Shown: one piece after another, positions 1 through 5,164 of the stretch
Numbering within the stretch: position 1 is the first letter of the stretch
Layout: every line of letters starts with the position of its first letter
NCBI GenBank assembly: GCA_027485535.1
Contig: JAIXQV010000092.1
Location: 1-5,164 of the forward strand
Source: Oxalobacteraceae bacterium
GTDB taxonomy: Bacteria > Pseudomonadota > Gammaproteobacteria > Burkholderiales > Burkholderiaceae_D
DNA: 5,164 nucleotides
Reading direction: 5' to 3'
Notes under the pieces: model-generated
What the model was told of the DNA's origin: nothing
The model's input: only the letters and a program-made list of their open reading frames with translations
The model's database searches: none
Made by a program: the position numbers and the translations under genes

Positions 1-849
1 CGCGTCGGTGGCATGAATATTCTGATACCCAATCCACGCGACATACCTGGCTTGGTCAAAGAGCTTGGCAAGCATCGCTTCAATATGCTGCCAGCGGTTA
101 ACACGCTCTATAACGCACTGCTGAATAATCCCGATTTCGCCAAATTAGATTTCTCCCATTTGAAACTCTGCAATGGGGGTGGTATGGCTGTGCAAAAGGC
201 AGTGAATGATCGCTGGCGCGCGGTGACTGGCAAGAGCATCATCGAAGGTTATGGCTTGTCGGAGACAGCGCCAGTGGCAACCGCAAATCCTGCGGACGCA
301 GATGACTTCACCGGCACGATTGGCTTGCCATTGCCATCTACCGATATTGCCATCCTTGATGATGCGGGCAATGAGCTGCCACTCGGCCAAGCCGGGGAGA
401 TCTCGATTCGGGGTCCGCAGGTGATGGAGGGCTATTGGGAAAAACCGGAAGAGACGGCGCGCGTGATGACGCGCGAGGGTTATTTCCGTTCAGGTGACAT
501 CGGCATCATGGACGAGCGCGGCTATGTCAGTATCGTCGATCGCAAGAAAGACATGGTGCTGGTGAGCGGATTTAACGTCTACCCGAACGAAGTAGAGGGC
601 ATCGTCGCTATGCATCCGGGCGTATTGGAGTGCGCTGTTGTCGGTGTGCCTGATGAACAAACGGGCGAAGCGGTAAAGCTATATGTAGTGAAGCGCGATC
701 CTTCGCTAACCGCGGACCAAATTACCGAGTTTTGTAATGCACAGTTAACCGCTTACAAACGGCCCAAGCAAATTGAGTTTCGTAGTGAACTACCGAAGAC
801 AAATGTTGGCAAGATTCTGCGTCGCGAATTGAGAGATGCAATGTCATAA
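1..849 (+). CDS. fadD: Long-chain fatty acid-CoA ligase FadD, 3' part (cut by the left edge)
   Basis: This enzyme activates long-chain fatty acids to acyl-CoA using ATP and CoA, by way of an acyl-adenylate, and feeds beta-oxidation and lipid synthesis. In E. coli it is associated with the inner membrane. The frame is open from base 1, so the first ATG at 13 is internal. The 282 visible residues correspond to roughly the C-terminal half of a family protein of about 560 residues. Visible ANL-superfamily motifs are: NPRDIPGLVKEL near the left edge; the GYGLSETAP adenylate-binding motif (about 247-276); the TGD-like SGD motif (about 490-498); the DRKKDMVLVSGFNVYPNEVE hinge region (about 538-597), which is nearly identical to E. 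coli FadD; and the C-terminal NVGKILRRELRD with the expected catalytic lysine at 811-813. These motifs fit FadD better than short-chain or aryl-CoA ligases. It converges with the thioesterase gene. No frameshift or damage is visible. Confidence 0.95.
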   Translation, partial: RVGGMNILIPNPRDIPGLVKELGKHRFNMLPAVNTLYNALLNNPDFAKLDFSHLKLCNGGGMAVQKAVNDRWRAVTGKSIIEGYGLSETAPVATANPADADDFTGTIGLPLPSTDIAILDDAGNELPLGQAGEISIRGPQVMEGYWEKPEETARVMTREGYFRSGDIGIMDERGYVSIVDRKKDMVLVSGFNVYPNEVEGIVAMHPGVLECAVVGVPDEQTGEAVKLYVVKRDPSLTADQITEFCNAQLTAYKRPKQIEFRSELPKTNVGKILRRELRDAMS

Positions 850-873
850 AGCTAGCATTCGACATCGACAAAC

Positions 874-891
874 TTTGAATTTGAATTTGAA
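874..891. repeat. Three tandem copies of TTTGAA inside an AT-rich imperfect hairpin
   Basis: TTTGAA occurs three times head to tail just after fadD. The repeat is flanked by complementary arms AAACTT (870-875) and AAGTTT (890-895). If transcribed, the whole could fold as an AT-rich stem with two G-U pairs and a very small loop. The sequence after it is TATATT rather than a U-run, so it is a poor match to an intrinsic terminator. The repeat is seen directly; any function is a guess. Confidence 0.5.
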
Positions 892-916
892 GTTTATATT
901 CGCGATAGCCGGCGGA

Positions 917-969
917 AGCCCGAAGGCGTTCACGTTTTGGCGTTGTACTAGGGCGCGCAAGCTCGGGCT
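917..969. repeat. Inverted repeat AGCCCGA / TCGGGCT between convergent genes
   Basis: Two 7-base arms that pair exactly, AGCCCGA (917-923) and TCGGGCT (963-969), are separated by 39 bases and lie just downstream of the thioesterase stop. A transcript of either strand could pair them, but no T-run follows on either side and the loop is long. This is not a standard terminator and may be chance. I see nothing else of substance in the 850-973 gap. Confidence 0.25.
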
Positions 970-973
970 AAGC

Positions 974-1381
974 TCACATATTGTCCAACGCAGGTAGGGC
1001 AAGTGGCCGGCGATCGTCGCCGACTTTCACATAGGTGAGGGTCGCCTCTGTCACTTTGACAATCTCCGCTTGTAATCGGTTACGCTCAGCATAGACTTCG
1101 ACATTCACCGTCACCGAGGTGGTGCCGGTCTTGATGATCCGCGCATAGAACGACAGAAGATCTCCCACAAATACCGGCTGCTTGAATAGAAACGAATTGA
1201 CCGCCACCGTACCTACTCTGCCATTGGCACGTCGCACGGCTGGAATTGCACCGGCGATATCGACTTGAGACATGATCCAGCCACCAAATACATCGCCATG
1301 AATATTGGCATCGGCGGGCATCGGCATGACCCTTAGCGTGGGCATCCCATCTGGCAATCGATTAGTTTCGGTATCCTGCAT
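974..1381 (-). CDS. yciA: YciA-type acyl-CoA thioesterase (hotdog fold)
   Basis: This is a cytosolic thioesterase that hydrolyses acyl-CoA to free acid and CoA. Characterised YciA enzymes act on a broad range of acyl-CoA esters. The 135 residues cover one complete hotdog domain, close to the 132 of E. coli YciA. The family core is clear: LRVMPMPADANIHGDVFGGW (residues 16-35), then IMSQVDIAGAI, whose Asp41 aligns with the catalytic aspartate of Haemophilus YciA. Further on are GRVGTVAVNSFLFKQPVFVGD and KTGTTSVTVNVEVYAE. The ATG at 1379-1381 is preceded by AGGAG at a 5-base spacing, which supports this start. It converges with fadD and diverges from the ABC exporter. Working opposite to FadD on acyl-CoA, it may limit acyl-CoA build-up or recycle CoA; that link is inferred from position. 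YbgC and TesB families fit the motifs less well. Confidence 0.93.
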   Translation of the reverse strand: MQDTETNRLPDGMPTLRVMPMPADANIHGDVFGGWIMSQVDIAGAIPAVRRANGRVGTVAVNSFLFKQPVFVGDLLSFYARIIKTGTTSVTVNVEVYAERNRLQAEIVKVTEATLTYVKVGDDRRPLALPALDNM

Positions 1382-1386
1382 AGTGG

Positions 1387-1391
1387 CTCCT
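1387..1391 (-). promoter_or_regulatory. Ribosome binding site of the thioesterase gene
   Basis: On the - strand, AGGAG lies 5 bases before the ATG at 1379-1381. It is the only good Shine-Dalgarno sequence at a complete gene start in this window, and it decides the thioesterase start. Confidence 0.65.
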
Positions 1392-1426
1392 GAAGTTCAG
1401 CACGGGGCACGATAGAATCTCACCCT

Positions 1427-1443
1427 TTGGTCGACCAGACCAA
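1427..1443. promoter_or_regulatory. Candidate operator: palindrome TGGTCGACCA plus an extra GACCA half-site
   Basis: The 17 bases TTGGTCGACCAGACCAA contain a perfect 10-base palindrome (1428-1437) followed at once by another GACCA (1438-1442). The outer arms TTGGTC and GACCAA also pair around a 5-base centre. The site lies 40 bases before the exporter start and 46 before the thioesterase start, where a repressor or activator of either gene could bind. The symmetry is seen directly; the operator role is inferred. E. coli FadR sites, as I recall them, use similar TGGTC/GACC half-sites with one base between, so the spacing here differs. Confidence 0.35.
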
Positions 1444-1453
1444 GCATAACCTA

Positions 1454-1468
1454 GCCACCGCCCGTGGC
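1454..1468 (+). other. Short hairpin just upstream of the exporter start codon
   Basis: GCCAC (1454-1458) and GTGGC (1464-1468) pair as a 5-base GC-rich stem with a 5-base loop, ending 9 bases before the ATG at 1478. If it is in the leader it would cover the place where a Shine-Dalgarno sequence would sit, and none is visible there. It may be chance; the role is inferred. Confidence 0.25.
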
Positions 1469-1477
1469 CGACTCTGA

Positions 1478-3334
1478 ATGCAACATCGCTCATTTACTCA
1501 ATCTATTGCGCCAGCAAACCAGTCCACTCGCAACGACTGGGCCACCCTGAAAACCTTGCTGCCCTACCTATGGGAATGGAAGTGGCGTGTCGTCTTTGCG
1601 ATAGCCTGTCTGGTAATGGCCAAGATGGCCAACGTCGGCATACCCATGGTCTTGAAGGAGATCGTTGATAGCTTGACGGTCTCTGCCCAGTCAGCCAACG
1701 CAGCGCTCGTGCTGCCGATAGCGCTGCTTGTCGCCTATGGCTTATTGCGACTATCGACAACCGCATTTACTGAATTGCGGGAGTTCTTTTTTGCGCGCGT
1801 GACGCAGCGAGCCGTGCGCAATATCGCGCTCAAGGTGTTTCGTCATCTGCATGCACTATCGCTGCGGTTTCATCTCAACCGCCAGACCGGTGGCGTTACC
1901 CGCGATATCGAGCGTGGTACACGGGGTATCTCGACGCTTATCTCGTACACGCTGTTCTCGATATTACCTACCCTGGTCGAGATATCACTGGTACTGGGTT
2001 ATTTGTCCTTGCAGTATGACCTCTGGTTTTCTGTCATCACGATCACGGCTTTGCTGATGTACATCGTCTTTACAGTGCTTGTGACTGAGTGGCGCACACA
2101 TTTCCGTCGCACCATGAACGATTTAGATTCAAAAGCCAATGTGCGTGCGATTGACTCCTTGCTCAACTATGAGACTGTCAAATATTTCGGTAATGAAGAG
2201 TATGAAGCCCGCCGGTATGACGAGGGTCTGCAGCGGTTTGAGCGTGCGGCCGTGCATTCTCAGAACTCATTGTCGCTACTGAATACCGGCCAATCACTCA
2301 TCATTGCGACGGCGGTCACACTGATTCTATGGCGAGCAACGCTGGGCGTTATTGCCGGAACCATGACCCTGGGCGATCTGGTTTTGGTGAACGCATTCAT
2401 GATTCAGCTTTACATCCCGCTCAACTTCCTTGGGGTGATTTATCGCGAGCTAAAGCAAAGTCTGGCAGATATCGAGCGTATGTTTGCACTACTCGATGAA
2501 AATCGGGAGGTGGCAGATTCACCAACGGCACAGCTACTGCGAGTAGATCGTGCTGAGTTACAGTTTCAGCATATCGACTTCAGCTACGAGGCTAAGCGCC
2601 AGATCTTGTTTGACGTTGACTTTGCGGTTGCTGCGGGCACTACGACGGCGGTTGTCGGGCATAGTGGCTCTGGCAAATCGACACTCGCCCGACTGTTATT
2701 CCGATTTTATGATGTCGATCGTGGAGCAATCCTGATCGATGGTCAGGATATCCGCGAGGTTACGCAGACCTCGCTCAGGCAAGCGATAGGTATCGTGCCG
2801 CAGGACACCGTACTCTTCAACGATACGATTGCTTATAACATCGCATACGGCAAGCCAGGCGCTGAACAAGCCGAAATTGAAGCAGCTGCTCGCGCGGCAT
2901 ATATCCATGATTTCATCTTGAGCTTGCCGGATGGTTATCAGACTATGGTAGGTGAGCGTGGTTTGAAGCTATCAGGTGGTGAGAAGCAGCGTGTCGCGAT
3001 TGCCCGCACCCTACTGAAAAACCCGAAGATTTTAGTCTTCGATGAGGCGACCTCTGCACTAGATTCTCAAGCAGAGCAGGCCATACAAGCGCAGCTAAAA
3101 GATATTGCTCGAAATCGCACGACACTCGTTATCGCCCACCGTTTATCTACCATCGCCGACGCGCACCAGATTCTTGTGATGTCGCAAGGTCGAATCGTTG
3201 AGCGCGGCACTCATGCCGAGCTTCTGGCGGCTCGTGGGATGTACGCCGATATGTGGGAGCGGCAGCAAGCCCGCACAATAGAGGCCAGTGCCCAAGAATT
3301 GCCAGGCAGCGCAATCGCTGTGGGTGCTGGGTGA
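1478..3334 (+). CDS. Atm1/HMT1-type ABC exporter, fused membrane and ATPase domains
   Basis: This is an inner-membrane ABC half-transporter that should work as a homodimer. Characterised members of this family (mitochondrial Atm1/ABCB7, bacterial Atm1) export glutathione or glutathione-linked compounds and are tied to Fe-S metabolism and metal resistance. About six membrane segments lie near residues 37-57, 74-95, 155-175, 180-203, 270-293 and 298-320. The ATPase domain follows: A-loop Tyr370, Walker A GHSGSGKST (394-402), Q-loop Gln442, signature LSGGEKQ (498-504), Walker B ILVFDE (518-523), D-loop SALD and switch His554. All catalytic residues are present. Tyr195, Arg206, Arg210, Asn269, Gln272, Gly319 and Arg323 match the glutathione-site positions I recall for Novosphingobium Atm1. 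NYETVKYFGNE (230-240) is also typical of Atm1. The in-frame TGA at 1475-1477 abuts the ATG, so no longer start is possible; no Shine-Dalgarno is seen. The substrate is not proven. Confidence 0.92.
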   Translation: MQHRSFTQSIAPANQSTRNDWATLKTLLPYLWEWKWRVVFAIACLVMAKMANVGIPMVLKEIVDSLTVSAQSANAALVLPIALLVAYGLLRLSTTAFTELREFFFARVTQRAVRNIALKVFRHLHALSLRFHLNRQTGGVTRDIERGTRGISTLISYTLFSILPTLVEISLVLGYLSLQYDLWFSVITITALLMYIVFTVLVTEWRTHFRRTMNDLDSKANVRAIDSLLNYETVKYFGNEEYEARRYDEGLQRFERAAVHSQNSLSLLNTGQSLIIATAVTLILWRATLGVIAGTMTLGDLVLVNAFMIQLYIPLNFLGVIYRELKQSLADIERMFALLDENREVADSPTAQLLRVDRAELQFQHIDFSYEAKRQILFDVDFAVAAGTTTAVVGHSGSGKSTLARLLFRFYDVDRGAILIDGQDIREVTQTSLRQAIGIVPQDTVLFNDTIAYNIAYGKPGAEQAEIEAAARAAYIHDFILSLPDGYQTMVGERGLKLSGGEKQRVAIARTLLKNPKILVFDEATSALDSQAEQAIQAQLKDIARNRTTLVIAHRLSTIADAHQILVMSQGRIVERGTHAELLAARGMYADMWERQQARTIEASAQELPGSAIAVGAG

Positions 3335-3342
3335 GTGTCCGG

Positions 3343-3348
3343 TAAAAT
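3343..3348 (+). promoter_or_regulatory. Candidate -10 box for a pyrC promoter
   Basis: TAAAAT, one base off TATAAT, lies in the 42-base gap between the exporter and pyrC, in the context GGTAAAATCCGC, 28 bases before the pyrC ATG. No clear -35 box is seen about 17 bases upstream, where the sequence is still exporter coding. It could give pyrC its own promoter in addition to readthrough from the exporter. Confidence 0.3.
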
Positions 3349-3376
3349 CCGCTTAACTCTATTGTTTATCTAGCCT

Positions 3377-4417
3377 ATGTCAAATCAAAGTACGCTGACG
3401 CTGATACGTCCCGATGACTGGCATGTTCATTTGCGCGATGGCGTTGTGCTCGCCGATGTGGTTCCGCATACGGCTGCCCAGTTTGCACGCGCCATTGTGA
3501 TGCCGAATCTTAAGCCGCCGGTGGTCACTACTGCGATGGCAGCAGCGTACCGCGAGCGTATCCTCGCCGCCGTGCCGCAGGGCGTGACATTCGAACCGCT
3601 GATGACGCTTTACCTGACGGATAACACGCCGCCAGATGAAATCAGACGCGCTACCGAAAGCGGATTCGTAAAAGGCGTCAAGCTCTACCCTGCAGGCGCT
3701 ACCACCAATTCAGATGCGGGCGTTACCGATATTCAGCGATGCATGCGCACGCTGGAGGTGATGCAAGAGACTGGTTTGCCATTACTGATTCATGGTGAGG
3801 TGACGGATCATGCGGTAGATGTATTCGACCGCGAGGCAGCGTTCATTGATCGTATATTGCAACCCCTCAGAAAATCACTACCTGCATTACGAGTCGTGTT
3901 CGAGCACATCACCACCAAAGACGCTGTTGATTATGTACGCGATGCTGATGGTGAGATTGCTGCCACGATTACGGCACACCACTTGATGTACAACCGCAAT
4001 GCTATTTTCCAGGGCGGCATTCGACCCCATTATTACTGCTTGCCCATCCTCAAGCGTGAGGTACACCGTCAGGCCTTGGTTGACGCGGCGACCTCGGGCA
4101 GCCCGCGCTTTTTTCTTGGCACCGACTCAGCGCCTCACCCCAAGGGCCTGAAAGAGCACGCTTGCGGCTGCGCCGGTTGCTACACCGCGCTGCATGCCAT
4201 GGAGCTGTACGCTGAGGTATTTGAAGCCGTTAACGCACTCGACAAGCTAGAAGGCTTTGCAAGCCTCTTCGGACCGGATTTCTACCGCTTACCGAGAAAC
4301 ACCGAGCAGGTCACACTGCAAAAGCGCGAGTGGGTGATTCCGAATGAACTTACCCTCGGCGATACGGTACTGGTACCGCTGGATGCCGGCCGTGCCTTGG
4401 CTTGGAAACTGATCTGA
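3377..4417 (+). CDS. pyrC: Dihydroorotase PyrC
   Basis: This cytosolic zinc enzyme reversibly cyclises N-carbamoyl-L-aspartate to L-dihydroorotate, the third step of UMP synthesis. Its 346 residues are close to E. coli PyrC (348), and the numbering matches at every key site. Metal ligands are His16 and His18 (DWHVHLRDG), Lys102 (the carboxylated lysine in VKLYPAGATTNS), His139 (LLIHGEVTD), His177 (FEHITTKDA) and Asp250 (FLGTDSAPH). Substrate-binding Arg20, Asn44 and His254 and the flexible-loop Thr109/Thr110 are also kept. The CGCAGC cysteine cluster at 263-268 is present as in E. coli. This is the stand-alone PyrC type, not the longer PyrC/PyrX type associated with aspartate transcarbamoylase. 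An in-frame TAG at 3371-3373 means the ATG at 3377 is the first usable start; no clear Shine-Dalgarno precedes it. It sits 42 bases after the exporter and 16 bases before the DUF3025 gene. Confidence 0.97.
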   Translation: MSNQSTLTLIRPDDWHVHLRDGVVLADVVPHTAAQFARAIVMPNLKPPVVTTAMAAAYRERILAAVPQGVTFEPLMTLYLTDNTPPDEIRRATESGFVKGVKLYPAGATTNSDAGVTDIQRCMRTLEVMQETGLPLLIHGEVTDHAVDVFDREAAFIDRILQPLRKSLPALRVVFEHITTKDAVDYVRDADGEIAATITAHHLMYNRNAIFQGGIRPHYYCLPILKREVHRQALVDAATSGSPRFFLGTDSAPHPKGLKEHACGCAGCYTALHAMELYAEVFEAVNALDKLEGFASLFGPDFYRLPRNTEQVTLQKREWVIPNELTLGDTVLVPLDAGRALAWKLI

Positions 4418-4433
4418 CGCCACGCCTAGGGCG

Positions 4434-5164
4434 ATGCTATTCGATACGATCGACTGGAGTCAGCCTTGGCTTGCGCGATTACGACGCGTCGGTGAAGCAC
4501 TTGCCGGCAGCGATGACTGGATTGAAGCAGCTTGTGCCCTATCAGCCGAGCGTGGCCTGTCGAACGCTGCCGGGCAACCGATCCGTTTCATAGCGCAGCA
4601 ATCTCTCCCCGCCGGTATTGTTTATGAGTCGCATATCGCAGCCACCGGCGAAGTCCCAACCCGGCATAACCTGCATGATTTTTTCAATACCTTAGCCTGG
4701 TTGCATTTCCCGAATATTAAGCGGGTCCTGAATACCTTACAGGCAGAGGCGATCAATCACTCGCGATCGCATGGAACACGTGGGCCGCAGCGGGATGCGG
4801 CCACGCTGTTTGATGAAAACGTCGCGTTGTTTGTGAGTCATGATGACAATATGCTGGAGGCATTGCGAGCGCATGACTGGCACACAACGTTACAAAAAAC
4901 GCCTGATGCGTTTTTCTCTCATTCGGAAGTGATTCTGTTTGGGCATGCATTGATCGAAAAGCTTGCCACGCCCTACAAATCGATTACGGCCCATGTGTGG
5001 ACCGTAAGGATGGACTCAACTTGGTTCGCGATGTCACATGAAGCACAGCAATCAGTGCTTGATCAACATATCGCATCGATGCTTTTGGAAGGCTTCGACA
5101 ATTCAGCGTTCTGCCACCTGCCGGTACTGGGTGTGCCGGGTTGGTGGCATGAACAAGATGCTGA
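4434..5164 (+). CDS. DUF3025 family protein, function unknown (cut by the right edge)
   Basis: The frame stays open for 243 codons from the ATG at 4434 to the right edge. An in-frame TGA at 4410-4412 rules out a much longer N-terminus. The start IDWSQPWLARLRRVGEAL and the block GEVPTRHNLHDFFNTLAWLHFP (residues 72-93) are what I recognise as DUF3025, as are TRGPQRDAATLFDEN (115-129), FGHALIEKLATPYKSITAH (169-187) and LPVLGVPGWW (229-238). The protein looks soluble, with no signal peptide or membrane segment visible. Most of the gene seems present, because family members are usually somewhat under 300 residues. AGGG lies only 2 bases before the ATG, a weak ribosome site. The 16-base gap after pyrC suggests cotranscription and perhaps translational coupling. 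From memory, DUF3025 often follows pyrC in betaproteobacteria. Its role is unknown, and nothing seen here proves a link to pyrimidine synthesis. Confidence 0.85.
   Translation, partial: MLFDTIDWSQPWLARLRRVGEALAGSDDWIEAACALSAERGLSNAAGQPIRFIAQQSLPAGIVYESHIAATGEVPTRHNLHDFFNTLAWLHFPNIKRVLNTLQAEAINHSRSHGTRGPQRDAATLFDENVALFVSHDDNMLEALRAHDWHTTLQKTPDAFFSHSEVILFGHALIEKLATPYKSITAHVWTVRMDSTWFAMSHEAQQSVLDQHIASMLLEGFDNSAFCHLPVLGVPGWWHEQDA

Noticed and set aside
145..390. An 81-codon open frame antisense to fadD
   Set aside because: The + strand codes for an uninterrupted conserved FadD; the antisense peptide has no recognisable features.
850..973. A bidirectional intrinsic terminator between fadD and the thioesterase
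   Set aside because: The inverted repeat at 917-969 has a 39-base loop and no T-run, and the AT-rich hairpin at 870-895 lacks a GC-rich stem; neither meets the usual criteria.
1503..3125. Several short open frames on both strands within the exporter gene
   Set aside because: All are inside the well-conserved exporter frame in other frames and have no recognisable product.
4402..4593. A 63-codon open frame on the + strand across the pyrC end
   Set aside because: It starts inside pyrC in another frame and overlaps the DUF3025 coding region, which is clearly the real frame; the peptide resembles nothing I recognise.
4763..4770. The 8-base palindrome GCGATCGC, as in cyanobacterial HIP1 sites
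   Set aside because: I noticed only this one copy, inside a coding region, and the gene content is not cyanobacterial; most likely chance.
4753..4950. A 65-codon open frame on the - strand
   Set aside because: It lies wholly antisense to the conserved DUF3025 frame and shows no family motif.
1..5164. A defence, mobile or otherwise novel multi-gene system
   Set aside because: Every gene belongs to a known conserved chromosomal family, and there are no transposases, integrases, direct-repeat arrays, tRNA or attachment-like repeats.

Overview
This window is an ordinary chromosomal housekeeping segment. By gene content it most resembles a betaproteobacterium: a dihydroorotase of the E. coli PyrC type is followed directly by a DUF3025 protein, and there is a proteobacterial FadD-type ligase, a YciA-type thioesterase and an Atm1-type exporter. 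Base composition looks moderate and even along the window, with no sign of transfer, mobile elements, RNA genes or CRISPR. The genus cannot be fixed from this sequence alone.

Layout, left to right. (1) The 3' part of a long-chain fatty acid-CoA ligase (fadD) runs from the left edge to 849 on the + strand. (2) A 124-base gap between convergent genes (850-973) holds a short tandem repeat and a long-armed inverted repeat but no convincing intrinsic terminator. (3) A complete YciA-type acyl-CoA thioesterase lies on the - strand (974-1381). (4) A 96-base divergent promoter region (1382-1477) carries a perfect 10-base palindrome with an extra half-site. (5) A complete 618-residue Atm1/HMT1-type ABC exporter (1478-3334, +) is followed by (6) a complete dihydroorotase, pyrC (3377-4417, +), and (7) a DUF3025 gene that starts at 4434 and runs off the right edge. 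Genes 5-7 are closely spaced on one strand (gaps of 42 and 16 bases) and may be cotranscribed, with a possible extra promoter before pyrC.

Functionally, FadD makes acyl-CoA and YciA hydrolyses it, so the left half concerns acyl-CoA balance. The exporter probably moves glutathione-linked compounds across the inner membrane. PyrC performs the third step of UMP synthesis. DUF3025 has no known role that I can name. I found no evidence of an undescribed multi-gene system. The points most worth checking are the DUF3025 gene beside pyrC, the palindrome between the thioesterase and the exporter, and the absence of Shine-Dalgarno sequences before the exporter and pyrC.
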